From positions 34,237,501-34,301,500 of the forward strand of contig JAYKKT010000090.1 of the NCBI GenBank assembly GCA_036023115.1: a stretch of 64,000 nucleotides of DNA. The letters are read 5' to 3'. Under the pieces are notes generated by a model. The model was not told the DNA's origin. It did not search any database and worked only from the letters and a program-made list of their open reading frames with translations. The stretch comes from Brasenia schreberi (taxonomy: Eukaryota; Streptophyta; Magnoliopsida; Nymphaeales; Cabombaceae). Every line of letters begins with the position of its first letter. Position 1 is the stretch's first letter. Shown piece by piece: positions 42,801-54,800 of this stretch. Both the position numbers and the translations under genes were made by a program.

Positions 42801-45800
42801 CGAAAAAATTTGATTGCAACTCTTCATCAAGTAAAAGAACCTAAGTTAAATCACCAAGCTAAGGGTATTCCCGAATGGGAAGCTCCTATGAGTGATGAAC
42901 TTAGAGCCTTAGACAAAACGCAATCATGGATTGTTTTACCTAAGCCTAAAGATAAGAAGGTTATTGGATGTCGATGGGTTTATAAAATTAAAACTCATAG
43001 CAATGATAATATTGAAAGATATAAGGCTACACTGGTAGCCAAGGGTTATGCTAAAGAGCATGAAATTGGCTATAATAAAAATTTTGCTCCTGTTGCTAGA
43101 ATGACTACTATTAGAATTCTCATTACCCTTAGTGCTATTCAAAACTGGGATATAAATCAACTTGATGTTAAAAATGTATTTTTGAATGGATATTTAACTG
43201 AAAATGTTTATATGACTCCTTTCGGATTTGATCTTCCCTAGGATCATGTTCTCAAACTATAAAAGGTGTTTTATGGTTTAAAGCAAGCCCCAAAGACTGG
43301 TTTGATCGATTTGAAAAATTCATGCATCTGCATCACTTTATATCTTGTTATACTGACATTGCCTTGGTTATACGAAAGACAAATGCAGGTATTGTTATTT
43401 TACTCTTATACGTAGATGATATGATTTGAAAAATTCATCCACCTGCATTTATATAAAAAAACAACTCAAAAGAGGGTGAAAGAAATATTTTTATGATATC
43501 TAGGGCTAGAGATAAGAAAACTAAAGATCTTAATTATGTTAGATGCATTAAGCACGATGATGAAAAAATTCTAGTGGCAAATGATGATATAAAAAATAGA
43601 TGAAAAAACTATTTTTATAAGCTTTTTAATGAAAATAAATATGTTAGTATTAGCTTAGGAGAGTTGCCAAATCAGAAAAGTATATAAACCACAATTTCTA
43701 CCGACATATTCAAAAGAATGAAGTGAAAGAGGCTCTTAAACATATGAAGGGTGGTAAATCGGTAGGACCAGATAATATTCCTATAGAAGTTTGGAAAATA
43801 CTAGGAGAAATAGGAATCACAAGACCATTTAATGAAATATGAAAAAACCAAAAGATGCCCGAGGAATAGAGAGCATGTACACTTATACCAATATATAAGA
43901 ACAAGGGAGACATTCACAATTGTGCGAATTATCGAGGTATCAAGTTAATGAGCCATACAATGAAATTATGGAAAAGAATTATCGAATGTAAGTTAAGACA
44001 AGTATCCAGTACAACAGACAACCAATTTGGATTCATGTCAGGCAGATCTACTTTTGAAGCGATTCACCTTTTGAGACATCTTATGAAACATTTTAGAGCA
44101 AAAAAGAAAGACCTTCACATGATATTTATTAATCTAGAAAAAGTGTATGATAGAGTACCGAGGGAGGTTCTTGAGAACTTTAAAAAAAAGAGGTATCCCA
44201 TTGGCATACATTAACCTTATAAGAGACATGTATGATGGTGCAAAAACATGTGTGAGGACTCACGAAGGAATGACAGACTTCTTTGAAGTTAATATTGGTT
44301 ACATCAAGCATAAACTTTAAGTCCATACTTATTTATAATGGTGAATGATGAGTTGACAAAACATATTCAAGATGAAGTACCTTATTGTATGTTATTTGCA
44401 GATGACATTGTATTAGTGGAGGAGTCTAAGAAAAAAGTTAATAGAAAATTGGAACTATAGAGAGAAACATTAGAAACCAAAGGCCTTTGACTTAGTAGAA
44501 CAAAGACAGAATATATGGAATGTAAGTTTGATCATTTGGTTACTTCAGAGGACATAGAAATTAAAATTGGCACACATTGCATTCCCCAAAAGGAAAGTTT
44601 TAAATACCTAGGGTCAAATTTTCAGAGTGATGGAAGAATTGATGGAGATGTTACGGAGAATTAATGCTGGTTGGTTAAAATGGAGAGGAGCATCAGGTAT
44701 TCTTTGTCATAAGAAGATACCATTAAAATTAAAAGTTAAATATTATAGAGCAGCAATTAGGCATGTCATGTTTTATGGTTCTGAGTGTTGGGCAGTTAAT
44801 CATCAACATGTACAAAAGATGTCTGTGACAGAAATGAAGATATTGAGATGGATGAGTGGTCATACAAGAAAAGACCGTATACATAATGAGGTTATTAGGA
44901 ACAAATTAGGAGTGGCACCAATAGAGGATAAAATGAGAGAATATCGTTTAAGATGGTTTGGACATATAGAAAGAAGATCAAAAGAAGAACCTGTAAGAAG
45001 GTATGAAAAACTAAATTTGAAAAGTATTAAAAGAGCTAGAGGACGACCATAAAAGTGTTGAAAAGAAACAATAAAGAATGATCTACCTTATTGTGAGTTA
45101 ACTGCTAACATGGCACACGATAGGGATCTGTGGAAACAAAGAATCCATATAGCTGACCCCGTCTAGTATGGGAAAAAGCTTAGTTGTTGTTGTATGTAGA
45201 TGATATGATCATCATTGGGAATGATGAAGCAGGAATTGCAGACGTTAAATATAACCTTCATCAAGAATTTGATATGAAACATTTAGGTCTTCTTAGTTAT
45301 TTTTTGGGTATTGAGATTGTTAGAAATACTCGCGGATATTTTGTCTCAAACTAAATTTGCAAATGATGTAATTGAAAAATCTGGTATCACAGACAACAAG
45401 ATAGTTAATACTCTTGGTACTAAGTTAAGATCCATTAATGGTGAAAAATTAAAAGATCCCACTCCCTACAGACAACTCATAGGTGCTCTTACCAATCTTA
45501 CTATTACTCGTTTTGATATCTCTCATGCAGTACACACAGCTAGTCAATTTCAACAAGCACACACCACTGTTCATATGAGTGTTATGAGAATTATTAGATA
45601 TGTGAAAAGCTATGGAAATAAAGGGGTACTCTTAACTTCTTCCTCATCTTTTGATTTATCTGTGTATAATGATACTGACTGGGATAGAGATGTCAACAAT
45701 AGATATTCTATGACTGGTTTTTGTGTTTTTTTAGATGAATCACTCATTTCTTGAAAATGTAAGAAGCAATAAAAGGTGTAGCTCTCCTCTACCGAAACAG

Positions 45801-48800
45801 AATACAGAGTCGTGACTATTGTTGCTACCGAGATTTCCTGGATTATGGCAGTTCTGTAAGATATGGGCATCACTCCTCAATAACCAGTCACTATGTATAG
45901 CCTCCAACAAAAGCGCCATGTACATGACTCCAACAACACCTTTCATAAAAGCACAAAGAATATTGAGATGGACTGTCATTTTGTTCGTAAAGAGTACAAA
46001 AAGATCAATATGTGTCATGTCACATCAGAGACGCAACTCACTTCTTCACCAAATCTCTCTCTACTACTCGATTTCATTTCATGTTGGACAAATTTTTGAT
46101 ATATACATCATAAGTTTGAGAGGAGTTGTTAAATGTAATAGATACACGGGCCATTAGGGGCCATGTCTCTTGGAATTGGACTAGCCCAAGCCACTAGGGC
46201 ATGTGGCCATAGCCGTTGGGAGCTCCCAGCTCCCAACAGCTAGTTAGGCCAGTAAGGCATTAACTAGCCGTTGAAGGCCGGTAAGGCATTAACTAGCCAT
46301 TGAAGGCATTAACTAGCCATTGAAGGCCACCTGCCTCAACCGGCTAGCTGGCTCTTCTTCTTCTCCCATTCAGCCTCTTTATTCCATGCAGTATTTTTAC
46401 TGCTCCTCTTGCTTTATAAATAGAGTTGTAACATACTTCAATAACAAGCTATCTTAAACAACATTTGATTTGTATCCCGACTCTCTCGTTCTTGACTATT
46501 ACAGCCATTCTTGGCTTGTGACATCCATACTTGGATGCTTTGATATCTTGGTCACTCGACCAACACTTTGACCCTTTGCGACTTGGCCGATTCAACATTC
46601 ATTATTTACATTCCTAAGTTAAATGTGGCAAAAAGGCAGGCAGAGAAATGTATCGGGTATCCTACCTTTGATGTCAACATGAGTGATGAAGGTACACCGT
46701 GGAGAACTTTTTGTTGTACCGCATACATGGAATGCGGGTAATGATCCGCTTGGCTACACTCCCACCGGAAGTTATTGGAAGGAGTGCAGATCTAAGTTGA
46801 AACTTGTGCACTTCCGTCCTAGTACATGATTTCAAAAACCATGCTTGGCTCCACAGATTTACCTAAATATTCTTGCCAAACACTGGATGTGGTGTGATGG
46901 GGTGTGGGTTGGATCCAGTGCGTATTCGACCAATCAAGACCTGAATATGTATATATATATATATAGCTCGTTTCTTCCTATTGATTGTAAATAAAAAGGG
47001 AGAAATAGAATGTGTACCTTGTCTAGTTTTCTCTTTACAGAACCAACAGAGAATTCTGACAAAATAGTGTTGAACGTTTTGGATGGTAAGCCATTAGTTG
47101 CAGCAAGCTGAGACACATGTTCTAGAAAAGATTCCACCTTTTGACCACCTGATGATGAATCATTCATATAGCCACTTTCATAGACTGAGATTAATTTGTC
47201 TAAGAAGTCCAACACTTTTGGCTTGTGGCTGTATTGGAATATAAGGAGTAAAATATTAGTTCATAGACTAATTCAAGAGCCAAGCAACTTGGAAACTGGC
47301 AAAGGTTAATATGGATGGAATCAAAAGCTACAACAGATTATACTAAGAACAGAAAAAGAGCTTGGATATTCGTAACAAAGAATACAAACTAACCTAAACA
47401 AAGTGGTGGTCGTTTCAAACAACTTAGCAAAAAGTAGACAAGATGATCGTGTAGATAATGCAGTGCTATTAGCATTCATGAGAAAACCAACACGGGCACT
47501 GTTTGGACCTCCCATCTGTCAAAGCAACAATGTAACGAGCAAAATATAAGCTTCTAAACGCAAACTTTTTTCTTGAGAAGTCTGAAAATTCATCAAGGAT
47601 AGAATGTAAGCCTAGGGACAACAGGCCGTTGTGACCAGACATACAAAGTCAAACAAAACAGTAAAGATTATGCAGAAGTATGATGAATTAAAACAAGAAA
47701 AAATAAGTATGATAGAGATAACCAGGTAACGGAGTCCTTCATGAAGAAGCTTCATCCCTTTCTTTGATGTAATGTCAATAATTATGAGATGGGTAATTTG
47801 CTTCACATCATCAACAGCTGAGAAATATCCAAAAGCCTAAAGAAGTTATGCACTGTGCAATGAAAATAAAGATAAAAGTGCAGTAGAAGATGTTAAATAA
47901 AGAATTCACAGACTTACTTTCAGAAGGATGCAAGTAACTGATATCAGCTAGCACTGAATGGCCATCAAGAACTGCTTTGGCAAGAGAAATGAACTTCTTT
48001 TGACCCTTACCTTCGCCAACAATCTTAGTCCATGACATAAACATCAGCAAAGACAGGTAATTGAGGGTCCGACAAATAATACCAGAGACAATGGAGATAG
48101 TGTAAAGGATGCCAAACAACTTACCTGTGGATTATAATGATGGTAACTACTCACAGAAAGCAGTTTTTCAAGTATATCTGTATATGAGTCAATATTACCA
48201 TAGTAAACTTGTTCTTGAATCCTAGGAAGCTCTTCATTCATTGCATTTATAGTTGACTCCTGAAAATACGATTACTTTAGCATCATAATAAGACCAGCTC
48301 TGAGGGGTTTAGATCAGCTTAAACTGGTTAAAAACTTTAGATTTTCTCATCTCAGTGCAGTTAAAAGTGTTAAAAAAGAAGACAGATGCAGACACATCCA
48401 AGCTTCCAAAATCAAAAAGAATATAGTGGACATTTTCAGGTATCTCAGAGCCCAACTAGCCAGGAGAGTAGCAACCAATCCCTCTCTATCATCCTTTGGG
48501 TCAATCTGGTGCCTGTCAGGCTGGGTTTAAGACCAAGCACATTTTGTGGATAATGGCATAAAGCTCCGGGGACAACCTCACTCAGATACAAAACCAGCCC
48601 CAGTTACCTTGGGGTCCATGACAGATCAAGTCCACCTTAAAAAAGATCCTATTCGAGAGAATCGTTTGATCTAAAAGGCAAAACTTTGTTAACCTGCATG
48701 GCTTTGAAAATAATGAATAGACAATCTTACTTGGTCCAAAGGAAAGAAAAGAACTTATCAGATACCTCCGTTGACTCATAAACAAGCCCATTCATTAGAA

Positions 48801-51800
48801 GACAACACTGGAGCTTTGACAATCCAAGCTTGAAAACAAACAAGGAACTTTCAGCAGCTTTTTCTTTCAACAGCATGTCTGTCTCGAGCTTTAGTAAAAT
48901 TTCTTGGGGTGGGGATTTTGCCTTCGAACTAACCAAAACAATATTTTCACTGTTACCAATGTGATAAAAACTCTGCAAACATCTCTTGTGGCAATTTCTT
49001 CCCAAGACGAGAAGTGCCAGAGATAATATTTCTGGATAGAAACCATGCTGAGGGGAAATACGAAAAGAACCTAAAAGCATACGTTAGTGATTCTACAAAA
49101 GCTGCCTCAACTTGGTGTGATTCCAAACCTTCAGTTGAACCCTCAGACAACCCTGAAGTCCCCACCTGCCAACAAGGTTTCAGAAAGGCAAGTTACCAAA
49201 AATCATTGGAAAAACAGAAAAAAGATCATATACATATATACATTAACTGGATGGGCACACACAAATGCAAACACATATGCATACATAACATACATACGCA
49301 TATGCAAATGCATATATACCTTGGGTTGAGGAATGATTAAAAGAGAATGCACATGCATCATAGTGGCACATACACATGCACAAGAGATTACTCCCAGACA
49401 AGGACTCAGTTTGAGGTCCTATAGCAAGAGTCCAAACAAATGTACTAAAGCATGCAACCATTTCAAGGCAAGACACGATCCCCACAATGCATTTCTTTCC
49501 TCCCCCCAATAGGACTCAACAATGTTAGAAACGGAATAAACCTAAAGATAACACTTCTTTTTTCTCATGCAGATCCTTGAAAGAGGCAGACACAGCTATG
49601 TTACTTGACACTGACAAGACTATGGTATTAAATATTGTATGTAGTGTCAGACACAACTGAAACAATGAAACACACAAACACACCAATTTATGTACATAGT
49701 TGTTATATTGCCTCATATTGTACAATACCAAACATATCAATGAGGACTTACGAAATGATTCAGCGTCATACATTAAGCTCTTGCAACATGGGTTGCATAC
49801 TCATACTTACAACACCACTTATGTTCGATCACATGGTAGGTGTCAACTTACCATCTCAACAAATTAATCAATACAATAGATAGGCTATTTTATATATATC
49901 TCTCTAGTGCCCCAAACTGCACATCCGTCTATTACATTTAGCCCCAATGTTAGCTAAGAGGCTTTGCAGCATTCAAGTTGATTATTGGCAAACTCCAAGC
50001 GTCCACCCCTTAAGTAGCCAAAAGAGAGAACCGGATTCCATGATAGCTTCCACCCACCCACCCCCACCCGTCTCTGTGTGTGTGTGTGTGTTAGAATAGA
50101 GTTTGCCTTACTAGTTGCAGGCAATGTATTAAGCTAGTGCTTTAAAATATTTTTAAAGGTTCTTTAAATTAAGAGTCACTTATTAGGGGTAATATTGTCT
50201 TTTCTTTTATGGGTTGTATTATAAACCTAGTGGTCAACCGATTAAGAAAAGGGGTTGAACCCAATTTCCAATTTCTTCTTCTTCTACATGATTAGCATTG
50301 CTTCCTCGTTGATTGTTGATTATTTGTTGGTTGTTAATTATTCAACATGGTATCAGAGCATAATCATGTTTTTAGGCAGTGGGAAGCATACCCATTCGGA
50401 AAAAGAAAAAAACATATTTTTGGTTAAGATTTGAGTATAAACCCTAATAATTCAAGAAAAGTGTAAAAATGTGTCATAAAGCTAACATATTGAATCAGAA
50501 GATCCACCAACATCCACGACAAGATTAATGCATGGCATAGATCTCGAGGCGGCTAGAGTGTATGCACGCATATTCGGAAAAGATGAATTTTTTGACGATC
50601 CTATTCAATGTTTGGAAGAAAACGATAACAACAATAAGATAGATGCAGTAAAAATCACTTCTATTAAATTTAATGGAAAATTTATAAAGCTTAGTCTAGG
50701 GTATTATAATTTACCCTAATTGCAAGGGAAAATGAGAATTTATCACGGGAGAAATGTTTCAACCACATTCTTCAAATCCTAGATATTCAAAATGGAGAAA
50801 GGAGAATGCAATCATAGTCTCATGATTGATTAACTCCACAGTACCAAGTATTGACAACACATTTATGTACTTAAATACGACATGTGAAATATGGATAATT
50901 GTTACACATGTTTATTCGAGGAAAATCAATATTGCAAAAAAGTATGAAATACACACAAAAATCAAGAAGTGTCAACAAGAAAATAGCTTTATCGTATCAA
51001 TGAGTACTATGTAGAACTCAAAAACCTATAGGATGAACTGCGGTACTATACTCAAGGAGATTGTTCTCACTTCTCATTGTATTAAGAACAAAAATGCATA
51101 ATTAGAAGAAAAGAAAGTATTCGATCTATTGTGGGGAATATCTAGTGACTTTGAAAATGTAAAGGCGAACATCCTCAACAGTGAAACATTGTCATCCTTG
51201 GGTGTAGTATATTCGTTGCTTATACGAGAGGAAGACAAGAAGAACTTAGAGAAAGAGGAAGTACAGATAGGAGAAAAATCAGCTTTTGCGAGTCTCGAGC
51301 AGCAAGGAAGTAGTCATGGACGAGTTGCCTCCACGAGTAGTCGTGGACATGGGCGTAGATCCTCACATCCGAGAAAGACAAATTGAAGTGATCCTACTAC
51401 TAAAAATCAAGACACATTAAGGAGCAATACTGGGAGTTTCTTGGAAAATCAGCATACCTCAAGAATAAAGCATACAATGCAAGCTCCTCATGTACAATAG
51501 ATGAAGAGAACAATATGTTTTCTCAAATATTAAAGTGACTAGATGACTTTGATAAATCTAGAGAGGGACAAAAATCCACATCAAACCTATGAGCTCCCTT
51601 GGTTCATGCATCAAGCTTTAATTCCATGAACTCAACTAGTTTGTCTTCTTGTATTTCTTGGGTTATTGGTTCTGGAGCAACCCATCACATGGTTGGTAAC
51701 AGGAATATTTTTAATTATTATGAATGTATGAAAGTGTATAGTAGTGTAAAGCTTACAGATGATTCTCACATTCATATCCAAGAAAAAGGGAAACTGAGAA

Positions 51801-54800
51801 CAATTGGCAGTTTCCCATAAATATTGCATGTCTCTAAATTCCCTGCCAACCTTTTATTTGTCCATGCTATTATTAAAGAATTAGATTATTTACTTACATT
51901 CGATGAAAATGGTGGTGTCTTTCCTAATAGTGAGTCAAGAAAAATAAACTCATTTGAGCTTGTCCACTCAAATGTGTGGGATCCGAGTCTTGTAGTTGCT
52001 ATGTCTAACTACAGATACTTTGTTGATTTTGTGGATGATTGTTCAAGATTCACAATGGTTTAATTAATGAAAAATAAAAATAAAGTTTCAACTATATTTC
52101 CTATTTTCACAAGTTTGCGAAACTTTCTTTAAACATTATCTTAAAAATCATGGTATTATCCATCAGACTACATATGCTTACAAACCTCAGCAAAATGGAG
52201 TGATAGAGAAAAAAATTGTCACATCTTAGAGACAATTAGAGCCCTACTAAATGGAAGTAACACTCCTAAAGTATTTTGGGGCGATGTAGTTTTGATGACT
52301 ACCTTATTAACAGAACTCCCTCATCCGTACTATAAGGAGGAATCACACTTCAAGTACGGATGCCCAACAAGAAACTGTTTAATATTCCTCTCAGAATATT
52401 TGGGTGTATTTGTTATGTTCATGATCACTCCAAATATAGAGATAAACGGGATTCAAAAGCTATCAAGTGTATCTTTCTCAGATATTCCTCTACACAAAAA
52501 GGGTATGTTTGTTATGACCCTAATACGAGGAGAGTAAATAGGCCAATGGATGTAACTTTCTTTGAAGATTTCATCTACTATGATAGCAAGAGGGAGAAAC
52601 TACTTATAAAAAATCCAAATTTATTCGTCATGCCTATCAGTCCTAGGTTAAAAGAAAGAAGTGAGGCTAAAGTAAAACCACAATAAGAAGAGATGGAACA
52701 AGATAATCAGAATAGGCATAAATTGCAAGTGTATAACAGAAGGCACAAGGAGACTCTAAAGGAAACTGTGCAACCTACCATGTCCCAAGAAGAGGATCTC
52801 CCCTCCAATCTGTAGTTGGTTGATTTTGTGCCAAAACAGTTCGCCACATTACCCACTAACAATGAGTTGGATGTTTCCTTTGCATTGAGAAAAGAGGAGA
52901 TCTTGTACCTACCCTATATCCCAATGCATCTCTTACCATGATACTTCAAACACCTTCAAGATGTTTGCTCTTACTTCTAATCTTATATAGGTACCATAAA
53001 ACTATGAGGAGGCCAAGGACTCTAAACACTTAAAAGAAGCTATGGAAATTGAGATTTAAGCCTTAAGAAAAACATGTGGGAAATTATGAAACTACCTCCT
53101 AAAAGAAAACCGATGGGATGCAAGTGGGTCTACACTATCAAGTATAAAGTTGATGGCAGTATTAAGAGATACAACGCATGGTTAGTCAGAAAAGGTTACA
53201 GTCAAGCCGGTAGCAAAAATGACTACCATCGGAGTCATTATTAGTATAGTTAATAAAGGATAGAAACTTTCACAACTTGATATTAAAAATGTATTTCTCC
53301 AAGGATACCTAAATGAAAAAATTTGCATGGATTTACCACATGGCTCTTGTGATGGATATATTGTTAAAGTATGAATGTAATAGGAGAATGGCCATTAGGG
53401 CCCGTTGGTCTTGGACAAATAGTCCGGCCACTAGGGCCAATTAGATGTACCGGCCCCAATGGCTAGTTAAGGTAGTCGTTGGGGGACGCCCCCTTGCTAA
53501 TGTATTTTAGATTCTTCACTTGTTGTTGTATATTCCTCCTCTCTAGCTCTATAAATAGAGCATTCTCATACATCAATAATATGTTGTTTTGGTAGTACTT
53601 TGAATATTTGTTTGACTTGAGTGTATGATATTTGACTTGTTTTGATCATTTGATCATCAAGAAGATGATGCTTGAACTCTTTGTTGATACTTGATCGTGT
53701 TATTGGGATTTGGCATAGACACTGTAAAGTGTCATTCTTACATATACGGATGGCAGGATATACAAACTCAGGAAGGCCATATATGAACTGAAATAATCAC
53801 CTACAGCATGGTTTGAACGTTTAAGCTATGGTGTTACCAATTTTTTATTTACATAAAGTATAAGTGATCATACCATGTTTGTAAGGAAAGGTAACAGTGT
53901 TTGCATCCTAGTGGTTTATGTGGATGATATCATTATCACTGGAGATAATGATAATGAAATCAAGGAGTTAAAAGGTCAGTTGCTTAACTTGTTTGATATG
54001 AAAGATCTAGGACCTCTTCATTATTTCTTGGGAATTTAAGTATTGAGGAACTCAATAGGCATACTCCTAACTCAAAAGGAAATATACTCAGGGTGCACTG
54101 AAGGATACTCACATGTTACTGTAAACCAGCAAATGTGCCCATGGATAGCAGCTCAAAATTGGGTGCCAATACTGATGAATAGTTGCAGGAGGCTGTTGAA
54201 TATCAAGGATTAGTGGGACGACTCATATATTTGACGATCACACGTCCATATATCTCCTATGTTGTAAGCATGGTAAGTTAATTTATGCATTGTCCTACAA
54301 TATCTCATATAAACGCTATGAGACAAATATTGAGATACTTGAAACACACTCCTGGAAATAGTCTACTTTATACAACTCATGATCATCAAAATGTGGAGGT
54401 AAATACAGATGCCAATTAGGCAAGATATGTTGATCATAAAAGGTCAACCTCAGGGTATCTAATGATGGTGGGGGTAACAGTCTCTTAAAAAAGTAAAAAG
54501 CAAGTTGTAGTGGCGAGGTCATCGGCAAGAGGGTACAGGGTGGCTGCACTTGGAGTCTGTGAAGCAATCTAGCTAAAATCTCTACTACAAGAACTTGGTA
54601 CAGACTAAAGAATCAATCTTCTTCTATTGTGACAATCAAGCAGCAATTTAAATAACTATGAATCCTTTATATCATGAGAGAACCAAGCACATTGAAATAG
54701 ATCATCACTTCATAAGAGATGCAATAAAGTCAATAATCATTCATATGATATATGTATGATCATAAGAACAGTGTGTTGATTTCTTAACCAAATCCCTAAG

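Larger units (their letters stand above)
26692..46620 (+). mobile_element. Copia-type LTR retrotransposon C, split by nested insertions
   Basis: LTRs at 26692-27144 and 46127-46620, both TGTTAAATG...TTTACA. The primer site TGGTATCAGAG follows the 5' LTR. The interior resumes after each insertion: gag 27145-27436, gag with zinc knuckle 32990-33443, pre-integrase 37884-38719, integrase to reverse transcriptase 42017-43425, and reverse transcriptase/RNase H 45210-46126. Outer flanks (CACAC and TTCCT) are not a target duplication. The element's own length without insertions is about 5 kb. Confidence 0.88.
25855..47017 (-). other. 21.2-kb UGGT intron with a nested retrotransposon stack
   Basis: Canonical donor and acceptor. 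It contains copia C (26692-46620) with at least five later insertions in it, plus an older RTE fragment. 25855-26404 and 46621-47017 hold nothing I recognise except a TA repeat near 46948-46964. Confidence 0.9.
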
